Positions 25,147 to 36,171 of a stretch of 64,000 bases of DNA are shown in pieces. Both the position numbers and the translations under genes were made by a program. The DNA lies in NCBI RefSeq assembly GCF_040412425.1, contig NC_089767.1:3938448-4002447 (forward strand), in the 5' to 3' direction. Under the pieces are notes generated by a model. The model was not told where the DNA came from and did not search any database. It saw only the letters and a program-made list of their open reading frames with translations. The stretch comes from Macrobrachium rosenbergii (Eukaryota; Arthropoda; Malacostraca; Decapoda; Palaemonidae). Position 1 is the stretch's first letter. Each line of letters begins with the position of its first letter.

Positions 25147-25172
25147 GGGGGGTGAATGGGGGTGGGGGTGGG
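25147..25172 (+). other. G-quadruplex-type motif
   Basis: Four G runs of 6, 5, 5 and 3 separated by loops of 5, 1 and 1 bases meet the usual G3+N1-7 rule. The motif is isolated in otherwise mixed sequence. Confidence 0.7.
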
Positions 25173-25730
25173 AATTCTTACTCGTCTTATGGCCTACCAT
25201 CCACTTTTTTCTCAGCCACTGAGAACAGTAGACATGCTGTGCTTGCTGCATTTCCTGATGACGTTTATTATTTTGATGAGTACAGGATTTTTTCTTTGCT
25301 TACCATTTTAGGATTGCTTCTTTTGCTTTGCTCTTTTTTTTTTGGGTTAGAGGGAGAAAGAACATGATCAACGCTGTTGCGAGGGTCTTGGGCATCCTTG
25401 TGGATGCTTTATATCCCCCATTACAATAGAACCTCACAAGTGCTGTTCCTTTCATAGGAGGAAGGCATGTAGTTATGATTCTCTTTGCATGGAGTGTGTT
25501 GGCTCTATTTTTCCAAAGTGGGAGAAGCTTGGTTAGAGGAGGAATAGGAAAAAGAAATGTCCCCTGGCTTTTTTGGGGGGAATACCTTTCTGACAGTGCC
25601 ACCAAACCCTCCTGGTTTCTTCCTTTCTCCTTCTTCCATCCCAATTCCTCTCTGCTGCTCCTTTTGGGGTAGTACTCAAGCTGTGCAGAAGTCTGCTAAG
25701 CCCGCTTTTCGGAGGACAAGTTAGCCATCT

Positions 25731-26125
25731 AACCCATGAACTCATCTTAGCTTGGCATTGCAGGCACCAAGAAGTCGTAGTCTCTAGAGTATCTGTAGAA
25801 GGTTTGGCCTACTCTGAACAGAAGAAAACAGGAGCTGTCTCCAACACCTATGTAGCATGCAACAGGATGATCAGCAACTATAGGGTCTACCTCAACAGGT
25901 CTACCTTTTCAGTAATAGAGGAAGCTGAAGCAGCTGCAGACCCAACAGCAGCAGCAGACACAGGAGAGATAGGTGCTGGAGACAACTCCCATTCTTTCTG
26001 ACGGGTTGTCCAGGCTACTTGGAATGCTCAGAGTAGGCCAAATCTTCTACAGATACTCTAGGGACGACGGCTTCTTGTTGCCTGAAATGCCAAGATTAGA
26101 GGAGTTCATGGGTTTGGCAGTGGTC
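25731..26125. mobile_element. Inverted-repeat insertion next to the DIRS remnant
   Basis: An about 85-bp arm at 25731-25818 is repeated in reverse complement at about 26030-26125. Shared landmarks are CCATGAACTC and CTAGAGTATCTGTAGAAG on the left, and CTTCTACAGATACTCTAG and GAGTTCATGGG on the right. The 210-bp interior has no recognisable gene. It could be a small transposon, or paired DIRS fragments in opposite orientation. Confidence 0.65.
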
Positions 26126-27245
26126 TCAATATAACAAACAGCAGAAAAGCTGTTTGAGCTCAGGGGTTCGCCAATGCTCGACCTCTTCACAATAGGCTGA
26201 ACAGGAAACTTCCTACCTTCTGTTCCTTAGTTCTAGATCCTGGGGTGGTGATGGAGGATGCTTCCAACACCTTGGGACAATTTGGAAATTTACACCTTTC
26301 TGCCTTTCAGCGTCCTATATAGTGATCAACAGTGTTCATCATCCCTGGTTTCAGGAGGAATCTGGTGGCTTCTCACCACCCACAAGCTGATTGGTATTTC
26401 AATCTTTTGCCTCTTCTGGTTGAGGCACCAAGAGAGATTCTCCCATAGCCCATTCTCCTGTGTAAACCAAATGTTTACAGGTATCACTAGGCAGTGCACT
26501 CCATGCAACTTCACATTTAAAGGTTATCCAGCATATCCAGTTGGAGCATCTGTTCAATGGATCGTAGACTTTCTCACCAATCTTTCACCAAGACAGGCTT
26601 CTCTCACTCTATGCAGTGAAAGGCTATCACTCAGTCTTGTCGTAGGTCTTCAAACTTCAGGGTCTGGATCTTGCTACTTCAGTAGTTATCAATGCAAATT
26701 AAGAGTTTTGATCAGTCTTGTCCTCCTTGGAAGCTACAGCCTCTAAACTAATGTGTGATACGTCTCTCTTCCTCTGCAGTGTTACCAGGACTCCTTTTGA
26801 GCCTTAGTCACCAGGCTCAGAAGGAGGTTTCACTCAAGACTTTTTTTTCTTAGGTGTTGGTCTTGGTGAAAAGGGTGGGGGAGTTACACAGCCTTTCATA
26901 TCTAATTCAGCACTTGGAGAGTTGGGGTCTCTCTTGTTTTCATTTGTGCTGGAGTGTGTGTGTGGTGAAGACTTTGAACACACCTGCTTCAGATGAGAGA
27001 TTCAAGACCACTGCAATCTGATGCTTCACTGATGGTGAGATGTTTTACACCTTGTTCACACTGTTAAGTACTACATGGAAAGGACCTGCTCTTTGGAACC
27101 AGAGTGTAGGCAGCTTTTCTTTGGTACAGGCAAGTACAAGAAGCTGATAGTTTTTTCACGTGATAAAGATCTTGCACAAGAAAATCATCACATAACAGCA
27201 AAATAGTTTTGTCCATGTGGGAAGAAGAGTAGAATCCATGGACTC
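26126..27245 (+). mobile_element. Second DIRS remnant (pol end and recombinase)
   Basis: It contains the LDLFTIG-like block, then MEDASNTLGQFGNLHLS-type sequence parallel to 7629-7700, then HLFNGS and SLYAVKGYHSVLS matching the recombinase N-terminal region. Further on are a VKRVGELHSLS block near 26875-26905 and YYMERTCSLEPECRQLF near 27067-27118. Many stops and shifts are present. It lacks the 0.94 kb insertion seen in the first copy. Confidence 0.7.
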
Positions 27246-28654
27246 CACCATTTCTGGACTCCATGATCAATTAAATTTTTGTCTAATGCAAAACATGAAT
27301 TGCTGACAGAGCAAAGGTGCTTCTAGGTCAAAAGGTAGTTCTGAGAGGCTGTGGAGGATCAGTGTGATTTTCTGTTGGAAGGAATGATCAGAGCCAGAAT
27401 GCAATAGTAATCAGAAGTCTCTAAGGTAAAGGTGACATTCATTAGCATGGGAAAATTAGCAACTGAAAGGAAATATTCTTTTGATGACAATGTTCACAAA
27501 AGCTTCCTTACTTGCAGTACAACTAAAAGGGATAGGATTGTTGGAGGCAAAGACATCTAGCAATCTCGATGCAAACTACCCTTCTCACAGTAAATAAACT
27601 GGATAGTCTCTGAAGGCAATAGTGGAGAGTCTCGTGATTGAAGGGATACATTAATGATATGACATAGAAAGTGGAGCATAATCAGTTCTTGGGAAGCGTT
27701 CAAGGAGATAAAGGCAATCTAAAATTTAAACACAGCCTTCTGGATTGTCCATACGGGCATAATGATAACCCCAACTAAACTGTTGGTCAAGGAAAGAGGA
27801 AGTACAATACTTGGGCAACATTTTTGTGATGTCACTACAGGTGCATGTGAAAAGAGTTTCAAATACAGGACAGCATTTTGTAAACTGAGGATGAAGACTA
27901 CACAGGCAATCATGTAGTTTTTTGGACTGAAAGGCAGCCTTAGCATAAAAACAGAGAACGAGAATACATGTAATGTTATCAACTCAAACAGAAGTAGGAT
28001 CTGTTATACTATTTTACAAAGAACTTCAGGGTTATATTCTTGGTTTTCTAAATGCACAGGCTTCAGTTGTGATGTCCAACATGTGTGTCTGACAGCTAAT
28101 GATTGTTTATCCTCTTGTTGTACTGGAATCGTGTCATTAATGTCTGGAAGACCTAATTATAAGTATATGAAATGGATGTGGATTTAAGAGAGCAGGTGGA
28201 GTTGAATACTTTTCCATAGCCACTGAAGAGGACCCTGCAGTCCCTGATGGGCAAGATTTTTTCTGATCCTCAGGATGGATGGAGGAGTCTTAAATTCTAC
28301 AGAAGTGGACACAGCGACCATGTGTGGAACTTATGTGTAGAACAAAGTCCAAGGAAAAGGAGTGTTTGCCGAAGGGGCAGGAAAAATAAGGATTACCCAA
28401 GTTCTCATCCAAACAGAGGAATGGTTCCAAACAGGTAATGTGCTTCATTTTTTTAGATGGGATTCCTTAACCACAGAATGTGTGATGAATTTTCAACAAA
28501 GGAATTTGAATAACCTGAAAAGAAACTAAGGAAAGCTTGGATACTAAACTTTTTTTTTTTATCATATTCTCAACAACAAATAAAAAGACGACAAAATCCT
28601 CAGATATGATAAAGCAAGTAACCTAATGGCTAGTGGCAATACTGGAGCATAGCC

Positions 28655-28732
28655 TTGATTCCACGAAGCCAATTAATAAAGAAAAACACAAAGTTGATTT
28701 CACAAAGCCAATTAATAAAGAAAAACACAAAG
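28655..28732. repeat. 39-bp tandem duplication
   Basis: Two 39-bp copies (28655-28693 and 28694-28732) differ at two positions and share CAATTAATAAAGAAAAACAC. Confidence 0.9.
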
Positions 28733-29167
28733 TTGATACTGCATGTAGAAGAAAATAAGCAGAAAATCTACGCTGTGCACTGTGAAAAATTGTCATTTTT
28801 TCTTCTCAGAAGCTTCAAATCTATGAATGTGGATGAGAGAATGGGGATTATACGCCCCTTAAGGAAAACTTACTTCCCTGAAAGTTCAACAGTTATTAAG
28901 ATAGAAGATTCTTCTTCTTTGGTTGCCTTCAAGTACACATCAATTGACTAAAACATGACAGCATCTTGTTTCTAATAAAAATACATTCCTTTTCAGCCAT
29001 TTTCCTGTGAAGTTGGTAGTAGAAAAGAAAGCAGTAATCAATGCTACAAGTATTCAGTAATTTTAAAATTAAGGATGAAATCACTCACCAGAAGGCTTAT
29101 AAAATGGGAAAAGTTGCTATATTTATGTGTCCTGAATATTCATGCCTTTTTTTTTTTTAGTATGCAT

Positions 29168-29171
<4 letters not shown>

Positions 29172-29208
<37 letters not shown>
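29172..29208. repeat. (CT)n microsatellite
   Basis: An uninterrupted CT run of about 37 bp. Confidence 0.95.
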
Positions 29209-29211
<3 letters not shown>

Positions 29212-30712
29212 GTGTGTTTCTTGACTCTCTCAACTTACTTCTCATTTTTCTATAATCCTTGTCATATAAAGATTCATCCATTGTCCTTTTTCATTTAATA
29301 CACATGTATTTTTATAATCTTACTTTTCAATTTTCAACTCTCTCCTTTTAAACCAGTATCAGATTCTTTCAAAATTTTCTGAAACTTCTTTTCACTATCA
29401 CACATCATCATAGTTTTACTGACAAGCATCCCACCTTACAATAACTCATAATACCTACAACTCTTTGCTTTTATGCACTCCTACTGTACAGTGAAAGTTG
29501 CAATAAAAGCAATTCCCACAGACAAGTGCTTGAATGATTATTTTTCTAGTGTTTATAAACATGGTCACTGCAAAATAATGTTAATAGACTTCCCTTATTA
29601 AGCAATGACAAACAGCCTCTTAATTTTTAGAAAAAGACATTACTTAGAAAATGGGCTGACTACTGAGTTTGCAGTTTCAACACCATTTTAACATGTATTG
29701 CAAAGCCTGATTTGCAGTTGAGACATGCTTGAAAGCAATGTCTAAAGTATTACCTAAAGATTATCAGTTCTGAGTTTTCAATGATTCATTTTTACTTTAA
29801 ACCTGAAGGGCATGATTTTTTGTCTCTTCACAGTTTCTGGAAGTTAGTGGAAACGGATGAATGCTGTACGTCAATTAAATTAAACATTTAAAGGGTTTTA
29901 TTATGGCCACTGATAAATAATCATAGTGTAGTTTTATCAGATCGCTGGGAAAAATTTCTGCTCCCAAGGGCTGGCCCAACCATAAACAATGGGACAAAAT
30001 GAGGAGCAAGAAAAAAATAAAGATGTTGGACAGCCCAATGGAAAGAGAGCAAAAGAAAAAAAAAAGACATAACAGTGCAAATGAGGGACAAACGGATACT
30101 TCAAAGAACTTTAGTTCTGTCTAAAGCATGCTATGCAAACTGTATTGAGAACAGCAGTGTTTTCTTGCTTCAAGAAACTATTTAGTGAGCAAACTTGAAT
30201 TTTTTTAAAATTTCACTAAGATGGTTGAGTACTGAATTATCAAGGATAAAAAAAACAGTGTCAGGACAAAAGCACTGAAAAATAGTTATTCAAATGACCC
30301 CTGTGAAGTGCTGATAGGTAAGACAGATTTATCTCATCATTACAGTAAAATAACACTATAAATAAAAAAGAAATTGACCCATGAGAAAAATACAGATTAC
30401 TTTAAAAATTTTTCATATCGTGAGACCGTAAGAAAGAAGCTGAAGAAAGAGTACAAACAAAAAAAGGCTGGGAGGTAAAACCAAAAAATTTGTAGAGGGT
30501 TAAATTATGTAGAGGTCTGCTTGCATTGGAAAGGAGGTACAACATGAGTTAATTTTTGGACAAAAAAGAAAAAGATGGTTTAAAGAGCGGAACTCCAAAA
30601 GAATCATTTCCACTGGATACGAGAAAATACTGCAGTATCAGAATTGTAAAAACCAGTTGAATAAAGAACTAGCAGTGAAGCCATGTTTGGCTAGAGGCAA
30701 AATTGTCATCAC

Positions 30713-30804
30713 CTAGTATGGGAATTCTTTTGTCATCATTATTTTTGTCTCTTTCAATAGCTGCAACTGACTTCAGTTGCGATGTCTCTTCATAACCATA
30801 ATAC
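30713..30804 (-). CDS. Candidate small exon of the Ig gene (3' region)
   Basis: On the minus strand it sits between a good acceptor (GTCTTCCTCATTACAG) and a weaker donor (CTAG/GTGATG). It encodes YYGYEETSQLKSVAAIERDK followed by NNDDKRIPIL. The first base completes the Arg codon begun by the exon at 31869-31927, and the phases match. If the donor is not used, the frame continues GDDNFASSQTWLHC to a TAG at 30669-30671, so it could also be a terminal exon. No similarity recognised. Confidence 0.45.
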
Positions 30805-31868
30805 CTGTAATGAGGAAGACAATGCCATGTAACCACCCTTCAAAGGCACACAAATGAAAGTTACAGGATTACCTAAGGCAGTAACGTAATATAAAAAATA
30901 TAAAGTTGAGCTACGACCTCATATTAGAAAATAAATAATGCTATGCTACTCTATAGACAAAGCTACATCCCTAAACATTTCACTATTTTCCTACAAAATA
31001 ATATGCATAGTTAATGGAGAGTTCTTATCTCCAAGTTTATGGCAAAATTATATATACAGTAGATCAATAATACACAGTACTTCAGTAAACAAAATGATGC
31101 TCTAATCACTGAACAAAACAGAAAAGTGTAAATACATCTGCAAAAAGAAAAAAATTCCACCACATTAATTATGTCCACAAGTCATACTCCCAAATCAAAA
31201 TCAAGACATAGCCCAGAACAAGAAAGAGACAAGCCACAGTTCAGACATGGCATAGGCATAAAATTAAACCACAAAACATCCAGTGTCAGGTAGTACCCAC
31301 AAGTACAGAAAAGAACTCTCAGTCATGAAAAAATCATTTCCTTCCAGAGACAAAGTATACATGTACTTTACTTACCTTCCTCTGTTATTCATACCTCTTT
31401 TAATGTATTTTTCACAATATAACAACTTATTACAAAAAACTGTTAAAGAAACCTTGTAAAAATGCATCTGCACAAGTCATAGAAGTCAATATGTAATATT
31501 AAGTTACAAGCAGTTACTGTACTTACTTAATGGTTACCTTACGGAGACGTAAGTCAACAGCATCCACAGAATTTTTATACAATCAGAGGGCAATTGCAAG
31601 AATAAATGTAGAAAAAAAAAAAAAACAGGCTGGTCAAGAAAATGATTATCCCTGGAAACATGTCTTGTACAAAAAGTCGTCACCACAAACAAATGAGAAT
31701 ACAGTCAACTTCACCATATTTGACATACCATACATTAACCTCTTTGAAGTCAAGATAAATGTTAAAGTAGAAACAGTAAACCCAATGATCACAACAGGAA
31801 ATATAATCAGTCCTGGACATATTTTCTGCCTGTACAGTGCCTACTTAATTCCCCAACAAATCAGTTAC

Positions 31869-31927
31869 CTGAGCGCAAGGAGCACAGCACAGACAAACCA
31901 CTTTTCATCACTGTTGTTGGCAGAAGC
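31869..31927 (-). CDS. Candidate 59-bp exon of the Ig gene (3' region)
   Basis: On the minus strand it is flanked by AAATCTTATTAG and the donor CTCAG/GTAAC. It encodes ASANNSDEKWFVCAVLLALR in phase 0, ending in phase 2, which fits the exon at 30713-30804. Upstream, a phase-0 donor (ATG/GTACTG) sits just before the stop of the exon at 32328-33251, so a continuous reading is possible. The middle is hydrophobic but short. Confidence 0.4.
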
Positions 31928-32327
31928 CTAATAAGATTTAAGTGCAAGTGTAACATACTTATACAAATATATAACATTCATTGATGGAGATAAATACAAC
32001 CATTTACTGCAAACTAGGTCTGTTAATCATTTCACCCTGAATATTATACTTTCCAAAGTTTGTGATACCTTTATGATATTTGTCTCAAGATGGCGAGAAA
32101 TTTAATAATTCTGAAATATTTAGAAATCTGTTTGGGGAGTCTACTGCCAACAAAGTGTTACTGTGGTACTGTCTTGAAATCCTTTCATGCTTGCAAGATT
32201 TTCATGATTAAGATTCTGTACAGCTAATAGAGCTTTGAAATAAGAAGCAACACCACACACTGGAAGAAAAGTTCAAGTGAATACCTCAGTTCTGAACCTT
32301 TAAGATCCACAGCCATGCACGTGCATC

Positions 32328-33251
32328 TCAATGACACAGTACCATTGTTTCACTGCCCTCCTTGTCGATGTTGTCGAGACTACTAGTAGATTTTGATTCA
32401 GTAGCTGATGGTGGCAGGTCAGCATCGCTGAGTGTGAGGTCTACACCTTCATCATTAAATTCTTGGGAGCCTAAATTCTTTGGAGAAACATTTTCATTTA
32501 AGGAAACAGAAGTGAAATTTCCACCTATAGGATGAGTCTTCATTTCTGAGACACCCAACTTTCCCTTACTGACAGGAGAAAATGGTGAATTAACAGGCAC
32601 AGAAGCATTTACAATGTTAACTCTCTTCTTCCTGTTAGGTTTGTTGCTACTACCGAGACGAGAGCTGGCAACAATCCTCCTAGTAAGAATAATTGGATCA
32701 AATTCCTCATCGCTATCTCCTGGAACATTTTCAGATAATGAGCCTGTGACATCAGACACTGGTGAAACTGGAGAGCTTGGTACTGGTTCTTCAACAGAAA
32801 TGACAGTTACATGGCTGCCACTATCAGTGACATTCACGTTGTCACCGTGGAGGGTGGTTTTATTGTCAATTGAATCTCCTCCCAGTTCATTATGACTGTG
32901 TTTTACAAATATGAGTTCTGAGTCACTTTGAGTGTTTCCTTTTTCAGTAGTTGCATTAACTATATTTGGATCATCTCCAACATACACAATACTTGCATGG
33001 TATACACTGTCCTCACTCTCATTTATTGACGTGTCTCCTGAAAGTGTTATTATTGTTTGATGGTCACTTCCCATATCCAAGTTGAGAGGTTCTGTTACTT
33101 TGTCTGGCTTAGGTTTCAAAGTAACTTCTTCATAATTTTTATTCACTTTGGGTTGCATCAACTCTCGTGTTGGTTTCAAGTGGAATTGTGTTTCTTTTGT
33201 AGACACCTCAGGTTGATTTAATACATGTTTAGTATGTAGTTGAGGTTCAAC
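32328..33251 (-). CDS. Ig-protein gene, Ser/Thr/Asp-rich exon with stop
   Basis: Read from an acceptor (TTTCTAATTCAG) at 33252, it gives VEPQLHTKHVLNQPEVSTKE and about 290 further residues to TGA at 32328-32330. It is acidic and Ser/Thr-rich, with a basic patch (SSNKPNRKKRVNIVNASVP) and SP dipeptides (SSPVSPVSD, NSPFSPVSKG), so probably disordered and phosphorylated. The frame differs by one from the preceding large exon, which has its own stop at 33247. The two are joined in frame if the phase-0 donor at 33517/33516 (GAG/GTATGT) is used. No domain recognised. Confidence 0.6.
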   Translation of the reverse strand, partial: VEPQLHTKHVLNQPEVSTKETQFHLKPTRELMQPKVNKNYEEVTLKPKPDKVTEPLNLDMGSDHQTIITLSGDTSINESEDSVYHASIVYVGDDPNIVNATTEKGNTQSDSELIFVKHSHNELGGDSIDNKTTLHGDNVNVTDSGSHVTVISVEEPVPSSPVSPVSDVTGSLSENVPGDSDEEFDPIILTRRIVASSRLGSSNKPNRKKRVNIVNASVPVNSPFSPVSKGKLGVSEMKTHPIGGNFTSVSLNENVSPKNLGSQEFNDEGVDLTLSDADLPPSATESKSTSSLDNIDKEGSETMVLCH

Positions 33252-34851
33252 CTGAATTAGAAATGGTTATAACAGTCTTGTTTTCTTCTTTATGTTTTTG
33301 AACTGTACTTCTCTGTAAACTAAAAGCACTCTTTTCTGATAGGGAAGTGATATTGGAATAAAGTTTCAAAAAATCAGACATACTTGTTTTCTTTGTCACT
33401 GTAGCTTTGGGCTGTTCTTTAGCAGAAGAATCATCCAATATTGATGGCATGGATTTACTCATGTTTAAAATGTGTTTTGATTGTTTTGACTGCACAACAG
33501 CATGGTCTTTACATACCTCTCCATCAGCAGTTCTCGCTGTTTCTATGTGTGATTCGTCCAAGTTAGATGCCAAAATTTGGGGTTCATTTTTGTCAAAATC
33601 ATCACTCAAACTACTTGTTTCTGATTTTGAATCTTTATCAAAACTGATCTTGTCAACAACTGGACAAGTTGCACTTTCAGTTACAACTTCATCTAATGTA
33701 CTACTCTTACTTTTATTACTTTTCTCTTCAGCTGAGAGATTGACAGAGCTGAGAGAATGTGGGGATTTGGCTCTTGCATTTGAATTAAGTTCAATGTTAC
33801 TCACTGCCTTCTTAAGTGGAGACTTTGTCACTACTACATTATCATTTCTATATTGACCAGTAAAGTTAACTGTTTTTTGGTTACTGAATTCATCCTCAAC
33901 TTTTTCATCAATTCTGTTTATTTCATTTAATGACATCTGCCTACGGTAACTTTTCAAAAACTCATGCATAGATCTCCTCCTTCCTTTTGGGACAAAAGCT
34001 GAAGAAGGTGGTATAGATAAGTCTGGCATGCTCTTCCTACAGTTTCTTGCAGAGAAATTGTTGGTAAATCCTTTTTGTTCTGCCACACTTCGTGTTCCTT
34101 GTACATCTGATCTAAGGTCTAATGTACTTCTGAAGTTTCTTTGATTCCTAAACCCTGGGGATTCTTCCCTGGATAAATTTGTTAAACTTTGATACTCTGG
34201 TCTATGTTTGTCCTGAACTTTGATAATTGTAACTTGCCTTAGTGCATTATGGGTATCTGAATCACTGTCTGTATAGCCATGAGAAGTACCTTTCTCAAAA
34301 TCAGTGAAGCTACTGTTACTTGAGAACCTGCGCATTGGTTTGTTTGCTTGCCATCTGAAAGCTTCATCAGAGGAAATGCTGGAAATTGAACCATAGCTTC
34401 TACTTCCTCTGCTGCTATTAATACCAGGGGTTACTCTACGAAGAGTAACTCCAAAAATAGTTTTTGTGTTAGTTTCAATTGGTAATGTTCTATATGAGTC
34501 CCTATAGTCTGGCGAGAAACAGGAGTCACTGTCTAAAAGACTGGAAGTACTTATGCTCAATCTACCATCCAGTGAATATGGAGTAGGAGGAAGACTAACG
34601 CTAGCTATGGTTGTTTGGTCGTCAAATTCTGAATCGTCGGGATCACTGTTTTGTAGGTCATTGTCTGATGAAGGGCTGATGTGACTACTACTTGCTGATG
34701 ATTTATTTGGCAAAGGCCTTACCTCCTTGATGGTATAAGGTTTCTCAGTTCTTTTATTTAAATTGTTGGTGAAGTTACGGCTGTAGGGTTGATCTGTAGG
34801 AGACTTATCACTGAGAAAGATGTTCTTCTTGCCATAAAAAGTAAGAGTACC
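33247..34851 (-). CDS. Ig-protein gene, large Ser-rich exon
   Basis: The acceptor TTCCATACAG at 34852 opens phase 0 with GTLTFYGKKNIFLSDKSPTD, continuing about 533 codons to TGA at 33247-33249. It is Ser/Asn/Asp-rich with many basic-Ser sites (RRFSSNSS). It contains an internal repeat: KSMPDLS...RRSMHEFLKSYRRQMSLNE (about 33925-34035) and KSMPSIL...KTSMSDFLKLY (about 33370-33460). Repeat unit two lies between the internal donor at 33517/33516 and the stop, so that segment is coding when retained and intronic when spliced. The upstream junction with 34988-35442 is phase-consistent. Confidence 0.7.
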   Translation of the reverse strand, partial: GTLTFYGKKNIFLSDKSPTDQPYSRNFTNNLNKRTEKPYTIKEVRPLPNKSSASSSHISPSSDNDLQNSDPDDSEFDDQTTIASVSLPPTPYSLDGRLSISTSSLLDSDSCFSPDYRDSYRTLPIETNTKTIFGVTLRRVTPGINSSRGSRSYGSISSISSDEAFRWQANKPMRRFSSNSSFTDFEKGTSHGYTDSDSDTHNALRQVTIIKVQDKHRPEYQSLTNLSREESPGFRNQRNFRSTLDLRSDVQGTRSVAEQKGFTNNFSARNCRKSMPDLSIPPSSAFVPKGRRRSMHEFLKSYRRQMSLNEINRIDEKVEDEFSNQKTVNFTGQYRNDNVVVTKSPLKKAVSNIELNSNARAKSPHSLSSVNLSAEEKSNKSKSSTLDEVVTESATCPVVDKISFDKDSKSETSSLSDDFDKNEPQILASNLDESHIETARTADGEVCKDHAVVQSKQSKHILNMSKSMPSILDDSSAKEQPKATVTKKTSMSDFLKLYSNITSLSEKSAFSLQRSTVQKHKEENKTVITISNSG

Positions 34852-34987
34852 CTGTATGGAAGAAAAATAGCCATTGAAGCACGAATTGATAAAAATGTTT
34901 AAAATAGTTTGCAAATTATACTGCAACAATATACTGTAATGCTTAATTTACACATCTGTAAAAAGTAGAAATTCATTTCACACTCAC

Positions 34988-35442
34988 ATCTGTCTCGTGC
35001 TTGTCGAGGTCATTGACTCTTTCCTGGCTAGCCATGTCAAATTTTGAAGCTAACTTTTTGACTGAAGGTAAGATAGGAATCTCATCTTGAGTGCGAGTCG
35101 ACACATCTGTCTCATTTCCATCACCATGGCTTTCTCCATCACTATATCCACTCATACTTTCCACTGACTGTCTGTGTTGTGGGTTATGTTGGTACCTAGA
35201 CACCTTGTTCATACTGTTTAGATTAATACTGCTGATACTACTCACAGTGTTCACACTACTTGTGTGCCGCTGGTCAGCTGATCCCAAATTCCTCAGGTTG
35301 GAAACCTTTGTCAGACGAAGGTTGTCAACACTAGTATGTCTCTGGAGAGGTTCCAGAAGGACTTTTTCTTGTGGAGGAGTACTGATCGTGTCTACACTTA
35401 CTGTTCTCCAGAGGTCATGTCGAGGTGGAACTAAATACACAG
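34988..35442 (-). CDS. Ig-protein gene, Ser-rich exon
   Basis: Acceptor (GTATTTTACAG) and donor (CAGAT/GTGAGT). After completing a Ser codon it reads VYLVPPRHDLWRTVSVDTIS, then Ser/Asn repeats (SSVNTVSSISSINLNSMNK), then IPILPSVKKLASKFDMA and ERVNDLDKHETD. The PSVKKLASKF segment resembles short helical motifs seen in cytoskeletal scaffold proteins, but I cannot name a family. Phases match both neighbours (1 in, 0 out). Confidence 0.75.
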
Positions 35443-35654
35443 CTGTAAAATACATAAATGATATCACTTATACAAAGTTGCACCACAAAATATTTTCAAT
35501 GCCTCACTGAATCATTTTCAATGACTTAGATTGACAAACAAAGTACTGTACTGTATACCAAAGTATACATATAAGGTTTTTTTTTTAATGTTTCACAAGA
35601 TATAAATGAAGTTTCATTAAGGAAAAACATAATACAACTTAAGGTGCAACATAC

Positions 35655-35808
35655 ACTGGCGAGGATTGTGAATAACTTCTGCAGAGCTGTCAGATTGAAT
35701 ATTACTGGGACCTCTTGGAGCATGACGGGCATAGTTGGCTTCCCAGCGACGTTGTGTTTCATCAATTGTCTTTTGGAAACGAGCGACCTCTTGCTCTACT
35801 CGTGCAGA
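35655..35808 (-). CDS. Ig-protein gene, helical Arg/Glu-rich exon
   Basis: Acceptor TTTTGTAG, donor CCAGT/GTATGT. It encodes SARVEQEVARFQKTIDETQR then RWEANYARHAPRG and a Ser/Asn tail. The charged RFQKTIDETQRRWE stretch is probably helical. It echoes REHRKWEAAVP in the exon at 48117-48259, which suggests a repeated motif. The exon is 154 bp, phase 0 in and 1 out. Confidence 0.75.
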
Positions 35809-36024
35809 CTACAAAATATTAATACTGAATGGTTAAAAATTCTGTAAAATGTGGAAAATATTGGACATATTCACACAGCATTTGATATACAGTACTTAAT
35901 TCTAACAATCATATAATAAAACCAAGTTATAAATACAGTACTATATGAGCTGGCACACCTTAAGTACTTCATCCAAAACAAAAGTACAGTACAGTATTAC
36001 CAAAAATCCACTACCACAGCATAC

Positions 36025-36171
36025 CTGTATATCTTTAAGCTCATCTTTCCAGTCATTTGGCTTGGAAGTTTCAATATCACTTGCTCTTTCTTGTCTATTT
36101 AATTGTAAATTTGTAGCTACTCTAGAAACTGTAGTTCCACTGCCTCCTTTTTCAAAAATGTGTATATGAAC
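36025..36171 (-). CDS. Ig-protein gene, 49-codon exon
   Basis: Acceptor AACTTTTCAG, donor ACAG/GTATGC. It encodes VHIHIFEKGGSGTTVSRVAT followed by a charged tail ending DWKDELKDIQ. It is exactly 147 bp, phase 0 on both sides. It can join directly to the phase-0 donor at 48117 (HGIK/VHIH), which would skip the terminal exon at 46820-48031 and give a longer isoform. Confidence 0.7.

Larger units (their letters stand above)
27246..30712. other. Non-coding stretch, probably 3' intronic sequence of the Ig gene
   Basis: No supported exon. It includes a short tandem duplication (28655), a CT tract (29172) and several A-runs. Confidence 0.4.

Noticed and set aside
31530..31931. 133-codon ORF on the + strand
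   Set aside because: No start context, no similarity, low-complexity Lys run; it overlaps the better-supported minus-strand exon at 31869-31927.
32614..32895. 93-codon + strand ORF opposite the 32328-33251 exon
   Set aside because: Leu-rich shadow of the Ser/Asp-rich minus-strand exon.
34852..34929. N-terminal residues of the long open frame before 34851
   Set aside because: The acceptor CCATACAG and the matching phase with the previous exon show this part is intronic.
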